Shown piece after piece: positions 1-11,816 of a stretch of 64,000 bases of DNA; the first letter of the stretch is position 1; each line of letters begins with the position of its first letter. The notes under the pieces were generated by a model. The model had not been told where the DNA came from. It did no database searches and saw only the letters and a program-made list of their open reading frames with translations. The DNA comes from Begonia masoniana. Taxonomy: Eukaryota > Streptophyta > Magnoliopsida > Cucurbitales > Begoniaceae. Where the stretch lies: NCBI GenBank assembly GCA_022432975.1, contig CM039509.1, positions 13,183,860 through 13,247,859 of the forward strand. The letters run 5' to 3'. Made by a program: the position numbers and the translations under genes.

Positions 1-660
1 CACAAGCACAAATGATCTCGACCGCCCATATCCATTTGATCAACGGTCATTGTAAAACCCTAGCCATCCTAGGATTGTTTATTTAAGTATTTCTTATGGT
101 TGTTGTCAGGGTCTTTTGGTTGAACGAAAATACATATTTCCCTCTAGAACTTGGTGGTTCATTGGAGTTTCCAAGGGTTCATGCCATTGGAGTTGCCTAT
201 GGTTGGTGCCTAGGTAAACCATGGTTTGCTCAAACCATGTGGAGTAGCCCTCCATTGCTCATAAGACCATGGTAGCTTGTGAGTTCTCTCCCTACATTTC
301 TCTCCAAAGTCTCTTAGAGGCTGAAAAAACGGTAGAAGTTGGGCATTACCATTTCCAAGCCGTACATTTTTCCTTGGAGGATGTATTAGCCGAGAGCTAG
401 AGAGCTCACAATCGACCGGTTCGGTTTCTTTTTTTTTTTTTTACTCTCATCTTTGCCATATTTTCATCTAATCCTTCTTGAGCTTAATCTACATCCAAAA
501 TACAGTATTTATATCTAAAGAACGTTTCATTTGGTGTTCACTTGGACCTTTAAATCGTTGCATATATTATGGTTGTTCTCGAGTTGCACAAAACTGAGCA
601 CTAGAAAACTGCTTGCTGTTTTGTGGGTTTTTAACTCGATTTCTTGCAGGTGAAATTGCG
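1..660 (+). mobile_element. Element A, 5' LTR fragment
   Basis: The first 75 bases closely match 6513-6590, which is the downstream part of the same element's 3' LTR. The window therefore opens inside the 5' LTR of a decayed gypsy-like element. A TATA-like TTTATTTAAG lies near 80, followed by leader-like sequence with the same flavour as 9650-9850. The right edge of this LTR is a guess, because the 3' copy is truncated at 6590 and cannot be compared further. Confidence 0.5.
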
Positions 661-1775
661 TCATTAAAATCGGTTTGGGGAATGTCATGGCCCCTCTTAA
701 TTCTACTTCTAGTTTCCAATCTATCCTAAGTTTTAGGAAGGATTTCCTTATGTTAAGTTTGAGGGTTTTAATATGTTTATGCTCAACCTGAAGTTTTAGG
801 AATTGATCGTTTGGTTTTTTTTAGTCTTAATCTTAGAAAAGATTTGCTTGTTGTCTTTAAAATTTTTGAATATGGGATTAAAACAAACACTTTGTAAACT
901 TAACAAAACAACTAACAACAAACTACTTAGGAATTTCAACATACACTTGTAAACTTAACAAAAACATCAAACAAAATCTACTTAGGAATATCAACAAATA
1001 TTTTGTAAACTTAAACAACCAAACAACAATATTATTTTTTCTTAAGCATGCAATTTTCGGTTAGGACATAGAACAAACACCATGAAAACTCCTTTTAGCA
1101 TCACCAAAACAACAAGTTTATGCACGATTTCTGAACGATAAACCTTCAAACTAGAATCTAGACATGTTAATATAAATGCTGTAAGATTAGTTACTCAGCA
1201 AAGATTCCAAAAATAGCAGCAAACTTGATAAAGGTTTTGGTTTTATACATGAAAATTTTCTGGATTTAAAAAAAAAACAGCTTTATGTCACTTCACCCTT
1301 TAAAAACAATAAGTATTTAATACGTTTTAAGGTATTACTTTCATCTTTTAGTTCAGGTTAAACTAAGGTGATTTGCTGTGAAAATAATCAACTCAAATAG
1401 GTTTTAAAGTGCATCAAACAGTTCACTTCCAAAAACAACAAAAAACAGGTTCTTCTTGGACTATTTACAAGCCGTTTTAAAACTCTCTTAACAAACAGAA
1501 CATAAAAAGTGTTTAACACATTAAATGATGTCTGGTTTGTTTCATCCTTATGTTAAGGTAATATAGAGTGACTTGCTAAAAAAGAAATGAAGAATAAAAC
1601 AACCAGAACAGCAACCAACACAGCAAACCAGTCAGATAAAAAAAACCAAAAAACAGGATCTCGCGATGTGCACAATCTGATTTTTAAATAAAAATGCAGC
1701 TACCCAAATGAACTTAAATAAACGAATAAAAGGTACCAAAATCACCACAGGGAAGCAGCCTACGCTTTGATACCA
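661..1775 (-). mobile_element. A-rich non-coding retroelement interior, apparently inverted
   Basis: No coding sequence is visible. On the minus strand the stretch is T-rich and resembles the non-coding interior of element B just after its primer site. At 1764-1775 the plus strand reads GCTTTGATACCA, the complement of TGGTATCAAAGC, the primer-binding-like motif also used by element H. No LTR adjoins it on the right; gag-like coding sequence on the plus strand follows at once. I infer a rearranged junction near 1776 rather than a simple element. Confidence 0.4.
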
Positions 1776-2759
1776 AATACGACTACAAGAATCAACATGG
1801 CTACAAGGATTGATGACAAGAAGCCATTCACTCGAAACTGGCCTTCAAAAGAATCGGGTAACAAACCTACTGTGGATAATGGTAACAAACCAAAGGCACG
1901 CAATATGAAGTGCTTCAAGTGCCTTGGGACGGGTCATTTCATGGCTCACTGTTCAAACCTACATACCATGGTGATCAGGAACAGCACCACAGTAAAGCTT
2001 GAAGGTGAGGAAGATGATAAAGAAGTAGTCGAGGAAGGAGAAGTTAACGAAGAGGATGAGGAAACAGAAGATGAAGTCTGCCATGCAAAGGAAGGACCCC
2101 TGTTAGTGACGATTCGACATGCCCTCGTAACAAAAAATGCGGACAAGAATTGTCAACGTGAGAACATATTCCACAATCGCTGTCAGATTAAGTACAAAGT
2201 ATGTTCAGTGATCATAGATGGAGGAAGTTGAACAAATGTAGCTTCAAAAGAAATGGTTGATAAACTTGGGTTAGAAACTGATGCCGATCCAAGACTATAT
2301 AAGTTGAGGTGGTTGGACGATAGAGATGATGTCATGGTCACCAATTAAGTTGCGATTGATTTCACCCTAGCCAATTACAAAGATTCTACTTTTTGTGACG
2401 TAGTACACATGAAGGTAAGCCATCTATTATTAGGACGGCCTTGGCAATTCAACTAAAAAGACACACATGATGGATTCTCAGACTCCTATTCACTTAGGTT
2501 TGGTGGAAAGAACATTATGTTGGTTCCTATGACGCCGGAGCAAATTGTGAAGGATGAGGTTGAAAGGGAGAAGAGAAAAGAAAATTCAAGTCTCCTTATG
2601 GCTAAAAGCAAGAAGGAAATTATTTTACTAAAGGAAAAGGAAAGCTTGTACCATACCCCTTATGAATTACCTTGTAGCAAGACCATCGATTTAGAAGGGT
2701 TATTACTCAAGGACCCTTTTATGATCAAACCTTTTCACTACACCTCGTGGGATCCCTAG
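1767..2759 (+). pseudogene. Broken gag (zinc knuckle) and aspartic protease of element A
   Basis: One reading frame runs through this region with in-frame stops at 2229-2231, 2346-2348 and near 2453. It encodes a CCHC zinc knuckle (C-x2-C-x4-H-x4-C, about residues 49-62), an acidic stretch, then a retropepsin-like domain. The protease has the DGGS form of the active site, interrupted by a stop just after it, and the downstream hydrophobic LLLGRPW block. Such proteins package RNA and process the polyprotein in Ty3/gypsy elements. No reverse transcriptase follows, so the polyprotein was truncated or never had it. The assignment to gypsy rests on the knuckle-protease order; it is clearly not functional. 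Confidence 0.8.
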
Positions 2760-3347
2760 AGCTAGTTTCACCCCTAAGGAGTTTAAGGTTGGAACTAATA
2801 AATTCTAGACCTTTCAATGATTATACGTTGATCCTTTGGAAAGAACCAAAATTGCAATACAAGGTTTATGGAGAGCCTATGAGCTACTGTTCGCAAATTG
2901 GATGTTGGCGGCTCAATGAATTGCAACTCCTTAATGTCATGCTTAGTGACTCGCTATTTCCTCTAATAGCCAGCTATTTCACAACCCCAACTAGTAGTTG
3001 TGAATGTACCTTGGGTGGTTAATGATCATAGGCATCCACCTAGGAAAAATGAGAGAATATAGCATACCTCTAGCCCATGCTAACTTGTCGAAGATCACTC
3101 ACCTTCCTGGAGTAGGAGTCGAGGTTAGAGCTATACTTATATTATTACAATGTTGGAAGGTGAATTTTAACTCTCATTTCCAAGTTGTACTACTTAGAGA
3201 AGATGGACAAGGGAATGTTGGAGTTACTCACTTAAAGGGACTACTAGCGTGGATATTTAAGATAGGATGGTATAAAGAAGATAATATCTTCCGGGTGGTT
3301 TAAGGACAAGATTTGAGGTCAAATCTTCAATTAGTTTGGGAGGAAGA
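2760..3347 (+). other. Element A 3' interior remnant with polypurine tract
   Basis: Short fragmented frames only; I do not recognise a conserved domain. The stretch ends with the purine run GGGAGGAAGA at 3338-3347, immediately before a TG that starts an LTR-like sequence. That is the expected position of the plus-strand primer (polypurine tract). Confidence 0.5.
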
Positions 3348-3920
3348 TGTGCCTCAGAGGCCCATGTACCAATTCAAGACTAGGGCCCAAGTCACACCCC
3401 CGGCCCAAGTTACATTTAGCCTGCTTTCTAACAAAATTATTTCTTTTGCAGGTAATGAAAGCTTCAACGACTTGGATTGGGAGCCTACCTCTAAGGACAA
3501 TGATCAACCGTAACAAGTCATCACTTGGTATGCACGGATTGAAGGAGCTAAAGAGGGAATTTGTCTTCCCTTCATCAAGGCCGTGTTTTGGCATACATTA
3601 GCTTTTATGTTTTTGCAAAATAATTAGTCATTTGAGTCACATACATGTATTTAGATTGTGTGGTTATGATTAGATTGAATGGTTATGATTAGATGTATGA
3701 TGGTGGCTAATTTGAGTTAAGTTCATGGGATGATGCTCGACCATGAAGGAAGATTGCATGCAAGGCTCAATCAATTGCACCAATGAAGATTTAGCTTAAA
3801 GAAGACATGGATTTGTGATTTGACATCAAGGACATGAGGTAGTGCTCACACTAATTAATGATGTGGCACAAGGAGGACACTTGATGACATTTGCCAAGGA
3901 GGAAGCTTCACCATTGGATA
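3348..3920 (+). mobile_element. Element A, 3' LTR, first part
   Basis: Begins TGTGCCTCAG right after the polypurine tract. Its opening resembles the segment that starts near 9173, including a shared CTTTTGCAGGTAATG block. It is split by solo LTR S1 and continues at 6513. It holds no gene. Confidence 0.6.
3916..3920. repeat. Target duplication GGATA, left copy (S1)
   Basis: Matches 6508-6512 exactly and flanks the TG...CA ends of the solo LTR. Confidence 0.85.
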
Positions 3921-4167
3921 TGTAATGCCCCTGAACCCGCTCCGGCTCGGTGCGCTACATTGCTAACTAACCCTGTGTTTAAAACGGTGTTTAAAATAAT
4001 TTTCATAAAATATTTGACTCAATTTTTTGGGTTTTCTGAACCCTCGAAAGTTGTTGGGAAACATGCCAAAATACGTTTAAAATACGTCGGAAAATGTCGG
4101 GCTAAAATAATTTGGAAATAGGAAAAATTTTAAAAAAATTGTTTTTTTTTCTTTTTTTTCAAGTACT

Positions 4168-4290
4168 GGTGGCGATCGATCGCCACCCTCTCGGGTGCTA
4201 CAGTGCCCGAGAGGGCGCGATCGGCGAACGATCGCCGCTGGGCGTGCGATCGATCGCCTGCTGCGCGCCCAGCGCGCCCTGCTGCGCAGC
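4168..4290. repeat. Palindrome cluster in S1
   Basis: Positions 4168-4187 form a perfect 20-bp palindrome centred on CGATCGATCG. It is followed by an inverted repeat CTCTCGGG/CCCGAGAG at about 4188-4213 and further GATCGATC and GCGCGCCC blocks. The GC-rich composition stands out from the AT-rich surroundings. Confidence 0.85.
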
Positions 4291-4954
4291 CAGCGCGCCC
4301 ACCCACGACCAACTCCTCTTTTCCTCCTCTTTTTCCCTAGCCAAACTCCTCCAAAATTTTCGAAATTTATACCACTCTATCCCGACACTCTAAACTCCGT
4401 GTCCCATAAAAATCTTTGAGAAATCGACTTAAAATGGATAACGAAAATATATAGCAAAACAAACCCGACATTATAGACACTTTTAACAAAAACCGACAAC
4501 ATAACGGCTAAAAGTTTCTAAATCTGAAACCCTGAAAACATGCATTTAAACGACAATTATTTACCCCCAATCAAATTTAACAAATCAAACGACAAAATAT
4601 CAAACCCCAAACCATTTTAAATCAAAACAATATCCATACAAAAATCTCCAAACCACCAACCAAATACCTCAAAAATACCAACATAACCAAAAAGTAACTA
4701 TCACTCACAACTCCTCGAAGACCATGGTCGAGTCGCCCCGACAACTGCCCGCACCGGCACACCCCGTGCATCTCCGACTGCTCCCACGTCCAGGCTCACT
4801 CACTTAGCTCACCTGTAACCGCGTCGTTACCTACACCACAGAACACACACCCACACACCCACACACGCACACACGTAAGCTTACGCTTAGCAAGTAGGGG
4901 ATGACAATTATAAACATTCAATTATGCTAATAAGTTTTGCCTGCATCGTTAGAT

Positions 4955-5085
4955 GCCTTAGTTGCCCGCACCGAAAGGTGCCTTAGTTGCCTGCACCAAC
5001 AGGTGCCTTAGTTGCCCGCACCAAAAGATGCCTTAGTTGCCTGCACCAACAGGTGCCTTAGTTGCCCGACTATTGTTCACACTAA
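4955..5085. repeat. 25-bp tandem repeat, about five copies
   Basis: GCCTTAGTTGCC recurs at 4955, 4980, 5005, 5030 and 5055, a strict 25-bp period, with alternating CCGCACC and CTGCACC variants. It lies in what would be the second intron of the LTR. An A/C-rich simple sequence follows at 5090-5240. Confidence 0.85.
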
Positions 5086-6507
5086 CAATACCAAACAATA
5101 CAACACAACAACAACACAACCACACAACACCACACAACACAAACACGACAACACAACGCCACACGAAATCAAAACAACCAAATACTACACCACATGACGA
5201 CACAACACAACACGGCGAAATGATGCAACACAATACGAAGTGAAATAATAACAAATAGACCCTACCATTCTATGGTGTAGGCCCGAAGGCGAAAAGATAG
5301 CAGCCACTAATTACCTGACTGCTCGGCTTTAAGTTGCTCACTTCTATCGGTCAATTCACTCGTCCGATAACCTATCAAGTATAGAAAATAACTTAGCAAT
5401 TCACTCATAAAATTCTAAAGGATTCTAAAAAGGATCCTAAAACCAAAACTAACCACCAATTCCACCTAAAACCACCAAACCCGATTTTTACCCAAAATTA
5501 CAACGTCCAACTTCGAACGGCCATAACTTCCTCGTTTTTCAACGGATTTTGATGTGCCACCCCAATTCGGAAACCTCTACTCATCTACTATCTATTGAAA
5601 CACTCAAATTAACCAAATAAACAACTTGGCCAACCCGAATTCCAGAAAACAGAACCGGTGCACATATTGCACAAAACCAATTTTTGTGTAACTCTCTCCC
5701 AATCCTTAATTTAACCACTCAAACAACCTAAACTAACATGATTAAGGATTAAATGATCAAAAGAGGAAGAAAATCATCCAAGGAAAAGTAAATTTCGGAA
5801 TCCCTAACCTAGGGTTTTCAAACTCACACTAAACTCACCCAAAACACACTTACACTACCACAAATCAACACCTAAGTGTAATCAAACCAAAACCCACTTG
5901 ATTTTTACCTTGAAATCCTTGAAATATTGGAGAAAAATGGAGGAGAGGATTCAGCTATGGTGGAGAGAAGAGAAGGGTGTGGAAGATGGAGAAAGAATAA
6001 GAAAAATCCACCATTTAACCTACTACTTTTTCTTCTTTTAAAATCTCCCACCAATCTCTTTAAAATTATAAATCAACCCACCCCTTTACCTTTGCTTCAA
6101 CCTTCCAACGTGAAAAGCACCTTTAATCTACATTTTCTCTTCCTTTTTAATTCAATCACATTTACTTAATTCCTATTGGTTCATGCATTTTGACTTTTTC
6201 AATTTCCTTTCTCATTTGACTTGTCAACTCTTCTCTTTTCTTCTCTTGGCATGACTTCTAAACCCTTCATTCGTCCAACGTGAATCATCAAACCATACCC
6301 CTTTTATTTTGTTTAATTCATGAAATTACTAATTTCCTATAGGTTTGCAAAATCTTTGACTTTTCACACATCTTTAGTTTGACTTGTCAAACCTTCCTTT
6401 CCTTCACTTTGCATTAGTTTAGAACCCTTCATCACTGTACGTTAAACTACCCGAATTCCTAACAATCTAGTGCCCCGCACGTTCTATGAAAATATTCGGG
6501 TGTTACA

Positions 6508-6512
6508 GGATA
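6508..6512. repeat. Target duplication GGATA, right copy (S1)
   Basis: Partner of 3916-3920. Confidence 0.85.
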
Positions 6513-6590
6513 AAGCACAAGTACAAATAATCTCGACCACCCATCTCCATTTGATCAACGGTTATTGTAAATCCCTAGCCATCTAGGGTC
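6513..6590 (+). mobile_element. Element A, 3' LTR, second part
   Basis: Near-copy of positions 1-75, so it continues the LTR cut by S1. Similarity stops at about 6590, where this LTR is truncated. Confidence 0.7.
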
Positions 6591-7900
6591 ATACTGTGAG
6601 TAATGTTGTAGTATTATAGAAATTCTAATTTTCTAAATTCTCTAATAAAAATTGTTGCTGGAGTTTGTGCTATAGACATAGGACGATTTGGTCTGATCCA
6701 CGTAAATCTTGTGTTTTGATTTCTTCTTTCACTCTTCTAATTAATTCTTGATCGATTCTCACAATTAATTTTATCACAACATATACTTTCTTTTTTAATT
6801 CTTAGGACATCTTTTATGAATGGAAAATGATATCATTTTGTCAAAACAACAAATATGATAAAAGAAAAGTTCATAAGAATTAATAATTAGTTCTTCTTGC
6901 TTTTCAAATCAACTAATAAGCGCTCTGTCTCACATAGATGGATGTCGCGATTCTTCCTCTTGTGCTTATAGCTTAGTCGCGAAACGTAAAACCTCAAGAT
7001 CGATTGTCCTTTGTAGAGAACGTTCTTATAAAAAAATCTAGTCAAATGGGAGGCAAGGATCCTTTAACATGGAAAGGTTTATAGATCAGACGAGAGAAAT
7101 TCTTGGTCATGCAACAATTTCAAGTCGAGTTAGGACAACAAGAAAAAGAGTTGGTGCGTACAGATCGAGCAATGAGCAAAGTTTGTCTTCCAGATTTCAA
7201 GTTTGTAATTACTAGTTTTTTAGATCAATCGTCATATATTCTCGTCCTCCGAATTTAGTCTCATTGTTGTTGCTTTTGTTGAAAAAGAAATGAGAATGCT
7301 TCTAAATTGATTTATTATATGATTCAATTAAGGGTTTTTTTCCATGTAGTATAAACTTTTTAGACTTTTCCCTGATTTATTATATGATTCTAATATGGAA
7401 GTTAAGATATAAAATATGACCCGGATTGTATGAAATGAAATAACCAATAAAAATTTGACACTTAAGTGTATATTTGGTTAATTTTGAAATAAGTAAGCAA
7501 AATTATTAAATATTAATTGATAAATAATAAAAAAATTAATTGAGCAAATTAAAATAAAGCTTGAATTGAAAGTGAATGTTCAAAATAAGTCAACGATCAT
7601 CCCAGTATTTTGATTTAAAGAGTTTATTTCAAACCCATAATTTAGAGATTTTCAAACTGTTGACTAATTAGTCTAATTGATTGCGTTTGAACTATAAAAA
7701 GATAAAAGTATATCTTACCATTCCTAAAAGAGACAATTTATTTGAACTAAAAAATAAATCAAAATTAAAATTATAAAAAAAGTTCAACGACTGGTAGTTG
7801 CTACTCTTCTTTTGTTTAATATTTTTATGAAGAATATAAAATGCAAACTGCGATCTCATCATTTTTGCATGGAAAACCAAAATTTCATACTCATCTTTTC
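6591..7900. other. Non-coding DNA with a possible Ty1/copia LTR tail
   Basis: About 6600-6790 reads like the 3' part of a copia-type LTR (an ACGTAAATCTTGTG block followed by pyrimidine-rich sequence); this is recognition by eye only. The rest is AT-rich, and I see no convincing gene in it. Confidence 0.35.
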
Positions 7901-8672
7901 TTTTCATTTCTCTCATTACCTCTCGTTCAGGTTTCACTTACTTCTTCTTCTCCTGTTCTTTGCTTCTTAAAACTTGTGCGATTTCTGGTTTGTCTCTTCT
8001 CTCTGATCTGCTGAGTATGTGAATTTTTTCATTTCTTTATTGTGAACTGGTTTCATTTCTCTTGAGTTTTAATCATCTCTCTTTTTTGTGTTCTATACAA
8101 AGGCTTAGAGGTGGGATTTCTTCTTCTGGTCTTCTCTCCAGGGTGTCATAAATTTGCATTCTTTGCTTTGCTCAGGTGTAGGATTTCGTTGTTGTGAACT
8201 GGTTTCAATTCTCTTGACTTTTAATTTTCTCTCTTTTCTATGTTCTACACAGAGGTTTCTTCTTCGGCTTTTCTCTCTGGGGTATCGTTAATCTGCGTTC
8301 TTTGCATTTTCTCAGGTGTGGGATTTCAGGTTTTAGTCTCTTTAGTTTTGGATTGGTGTTTCCTTGTTTTCATTTCTGTTTTTTCGCTAGATTCAAAATT
8401 TGTGTGTATGCTCTATTGGTTTTTGTTTCTTTAGTTTTGGATCACATCAATAGGTTTCTAGCTCGATATTTGCTTGTTTTGATTGTTTTATTGCTGTTTT
8501 TTTCCTAGATTGAAAGCTCTACTGGTTTGTCACAGCAATAGGTTTGTGGCTCAGTGTTTGCTTGTTTTGATTTTTTTATTACTGTTTTTTTCCTAGATTG
8601 AAAGCTTTACTTTTTTTCGTTTCTTTAGTTTTCGGTTGATATTCGGTCAAGTGTTTATATCATGGCAATAGG
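7901..8672 (+). other. Pyrimidine-rich, intron/leader-like host sequence with local duplication
   Basis: No supported coding region. A segment at about 8100-8200 is repeated in diverged form at about 8240-8340 (shared elements: GCATTCTTTGCTTT-like and CTCAGGTGT). A second diverged repeat around TTTTTTTCCTAGATTGAAAGCT occurs at about 8495 and 8585. Similar phrases reappear at 27050-27180, so the two sides of element B look like one host locus. Confidence 0.45.
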
Positions 8673-8677
8673 TTGTT
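8673..8677. repeat. Target duplication TTGTT, left copy (B)
   Basis: Matches 24898-24902 and borders the TG of the left LTR. Confidence 0.85.
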
Positions 8678-10952
8678 TGATATGCCCCGACCCCGATCCG
8701 TTGAGCACAAGCCAAGATAAGTATTTTAACTCTTATGTCTCTAATGGGCTTGTGGAATTTTGTAGGTGAAAAAATTTCTCAAGTCTTGGAAAGAAATCAA
8801 TGAAGAAAGAACTTGTTTTTCTTTATTTCAAATTATGTAACCAAGGATTGTATTTAATTTGTATATTTTAGGAAATTTTAGTTTCGTTTAAAACTTTGTT
8901 AATTGACAAACTTTATCCTTGTTTCTTTTAAAATGTATGTTTGTAATACTCTTCCAAAGGATTTTGAAAGGTTAAAGGCAATGAGCAAGAAGCTGTTTTT
9001 CTTTGAGGCATTTCATCGAACAGCTGGCAGGCATCAAGCATGCAAGTCAGCGTTAGCACGCAGTGCGCGCACCAGACAGCGCCAGCACCCAGCGTGCGCA
9101 CCAGGCAGATCACCAGTAGCCTCGGTTCATCCGACTGGTCCAGTTCGCTCGACCCAGTTCATTCCATTGTGATGTGCCCCATAGGCCCATTACACGGTCT
9201 CGAGCCCAAGCTCATAATTTAACTAACCTATGCACTTACACACTTGTCTCTTTTGCAGGTAATGGATCGTGCGACGGCTTGAAGGACACCTTGGGAGACT
9301 TGAAGTGAGAGATAAAGCTATGGACATGGACCAACCAAAGAACCTAATCACTTGAAAGTTCAAGCAAGAAGACCATGATGCTCATATGAGAATTTGTCTT
9401 ACCGAGCCGTGAATCGTGTAACTTTTTTCATTTAAAACTTATTTGGGCAAAGATTGGTCTTCTTGTTAAACTTTATTATATGCATGCATGTTAGGCATTT
9501 ATGACCTAGATATATAGTAGGTTAGAGGTGGCTTGGTTAAAGGTTTAGCCCACTTAAAGACATGGCTTGCAAGGAAGCCCAAATGATGGTCCAACCACCA
9601 TTATGTCTATAAATCATGGGTATTGGGGTTTGTAGACTTTTGGCTAATTTCTAAGGAGCATCCATGGATGTTCTCTTCATTGTTGAAGAAGCTTGGAACA
9701 AGGGTCTTCAAGGTAAACTCGGTTGATTGAGGGGTTGCGCCCCTAAAAACCTTCCTTTTAGCTTGGTAGCTCGTAATGGTTGTATTAGCCATCTTCTTCT
9801 CCATTCTCTTGAGAGTGAAAAACAGTAAGAAGTGGCCACAAACCGTGTCCATTGAATCGGTTTCTCTTCTTTGGAAGGAAACGTTGCCAAAAGCTCAAAA
9901 TGTTGCTTATTGTCAGATTCTTGGAGTTTTTGCAAATCTTTTTCTTCTTAATGAATCTGGACCACACCTTCCACCATCACACACTTCACTCACTCCACTA
10001 ATCTCACATAAAATTTTGTTTCATTTGAAGCACATTGTTTGTTCATCTTCATATTTTTGTTTGAGATTTCCTCGGTTTAGCCGATTTCAAGGAGCTACAA
10101 TCCATTTGATTTTCTTGAGCTTGTTTTGCAAGCGCGGGCCTAACACAGCAGCTATCTCCATTGGCTGAATTCTTCCAATGGTCATCTGCCGCGTTCTTCA
10201 GCCTTCGTCTCCAGAACGCTGATCTACTTTGCTGTTATTTAAGCTTTCCTGTAGCTTTTGTATTCATTTTTTGAACATCGAATATTTGGAAATAAATTGA
10301 AGTTGTTCTTCATTCTGTTGGAGTTTTTTTCATGAAAAGAGAGAATCTTAGCCGGCACCCAGCGCCTGAATGGCTTCGCCCCAGTATTCCTCGAGCTCAA
10401 GGTTTCTCGGAGGAATCCTTAGTCGTCTTCTGTCAGCTCCCACACGAGCTAGGCTAAAAGGAAGATGGCAAAACCTTAGTTCTCAGCTGCTGTGATCACT
10501 TCGCCCGCGAAGGATCATTTGTCCAAAGGCGCCAATGGCCTTGGACTAGCCAAGGGTCGTCGACCCATATCCCTTCGGCCTCTTCTGAGGACGGAGCCTC
10601 GCTTGTAGTGCTTTTTCCAGACGCTGGAGTGCTTTCCCGATCAATGGCGGAGTTCTTTCCCGAAGGTGCAGTTGGCAACCTTTCGGCCAACAATGGCTCC
10701 CTCAGCATTCCATCACCCCCATGACATTCCTTTCAGTCCCTCGCAGCCCTCTGAGGAGTTAGCAGACGTGCCCACTTCTCAGTATCTATTTCTTCTTTTT
10801 GCCTCCCCTGTTCTTTCTTCCTCTGCTATTCTTTTTTTTTTTTGCCTTATCTGAGTTTGTCTTTGGGGTGTTCACTGAGCACCGATCGTTGTTTGCACTT
10901 TAAGTCTTCCGCACGCATGTTTCCTCTCCATTTACAGGCCTGTAGCTTAACA
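8678..10952 (+). mobile_element. Element B, left (5') LTR
   Basis: Begins TGATATGCCCCG and ends GTAGCTTAACA. It is about 1.5 kb longer than the right LTR. About 1 kb of that is an insertion near 9170-10145. About 540 bp (roughly 10360-10900) is missing from the right LTR but partly present in the related antisense LTR at 32190-33033, so the right LTR probably lost it. Confidence 0.85.
9170..10145 (+). mobile_element. Insertion inside B's left LTR, LTR-like
   Basis: Absent from the right LTR of B. Near 9173 it opens TGTGCCCCATAGGCCC, resembling the start of element A's 3' LTR at 3348, and it shares the CTTTTGCAGGTAATG block. A TATA-like CTATAAATC occurs near 9608. It is probably a diverged solo LTR of an A-like family. 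The exact ends are uncertain; CCATTG occurs on both sides (about 9164 and 10158), but the duplication is not clean. Confidence 0.5.
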
Positions 10953-10954
10953 TT

Positions 10955-10966
10955 TGGTATCAGAGC
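10955..10966 (+). promoter_or_regulatory. Primer-binding site of element B
   Basis: TGGTATCAGAGC, complementary to the 3' end of initiator tRNA-Met, two bases after the LTR end. It primes minus-strand DNA synthesis. Confidence 0.9.
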
Positions 10967-11816
10967 TTAGTGCTCTTCATGCATTATGTTTTTCCTCTAT
11001 TTTTTTTTCATCTGTTCTGTTCCTGCTGAGTGTTTCTTTTTTGTTTGTTGATTCTGTGTTCTGTTATGTTATGTCATGTTATCATTTTGTGTTTCATGCT
11101 CACTCTATGTTGCACCCACAACACTTGTTAATTTCGTTTTCAAATCATGTTAGTGATCAATCTATTTTGCCATTCTGTTTTAGTTTCAATTTGTTGTTTG
11201 TTGTTCTGATTTTTTTGGTTTTCCTATTTCTGTGTTAGCCGATTAGAGTCAGTATGTTTAGCTTGTTTTGGGTCTCTTTTAGTGTCCTAAAATGTCCCAT
11301 CATGTTATGTTTAGAGTCCATGATTAGAAGATGATTTGTTTTCAAAATTTTGTTCTTGTCTTTGAAAAAAAACTTTTCTGCTTTTTTTGTTCTTGTTCTG
11401 TTTGCTGTTTTTTGCAGCTTGTTGGTCCGATTTTTCTTGAGTTTTGAAGCATATTTTCTTCCCTTTTTAGAGTCATTCACCGTGATTAAAAGCTAGACTT
11501 TAATTGATAAATTTACAGCATCTATTTTCTATTATGGTGAACGTTTGTGTTGTGTATGTGTTTGAATTTGTTGTTTCTTTGGAAGCACATTGCTATGATA
11601 TTATCTGATATGATTTTTGACATTTTAATCTCATGTTTCTGATTAGCTAGCATGAATTAACCATGGCCCGTATCTGTTTAATTTTCAGAATGTCTTTCTT
11701 GAAAAGCATGATCTATTTGTTTGTGGTCTGTTTAGTGTCCAAGTATGTTTAGTGTTTGTCTCTTGTTTAAGTTTTTTTTGTTAAAATTAGAATGTTTAGG
11801 TTGTTTGATGAATAAT
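10967..11816 (+). mobile_element. Element B interior, left part, non-coding
   Basis: T-rich sequence with many TGTTTAG-like words and stops in all frames. I see no gene. It resumes after element C at about 22072. Confidence 0.7.

Larger units (their letters stand above)
3921..6507 (-). mobile_element. Solo LTR S1 in element A
   Basis: Starts TGTAATGCCCC and ends GGGTGTTACA, with the 5-bp duplication GGATA on both sides (3916-3920 and 6508-6512). There is no internal coding region, so this is a solo LTR left by LTR-LTR recombination. Read on the minus strand it begins TGTAACACCCG like the other LTRs here. In that orientation it carries a GGGCCTACACC motif (about 5285-5274), a splice-donor-like site at 5315, and a palindrome-rich 3' module (4168-4290). 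Confidence 0.9.

Noticed and set aside
4112..4419. Overlapping frames in GC-rich sequence
   Set aside because: They follow from the palindrome cluster of solo LTR S1, with both strands and several frames open.
8240..8508. Short hydrophobic open frames
   Set aside because: They come from T-rich, intron-like sequence with local duplications; no start context or domain.
9776..10168. 130-codon frame in B's left LTR
   Set aside because: It lies in the LTR-like insertion, is not present in the other LTR, and shows no domain.
10496..10708. Minus-strand frame in a GC-richer block
   Set aside because: The block is LTR sequence that recurs antisense at 32190-32440; coding is unlikely.
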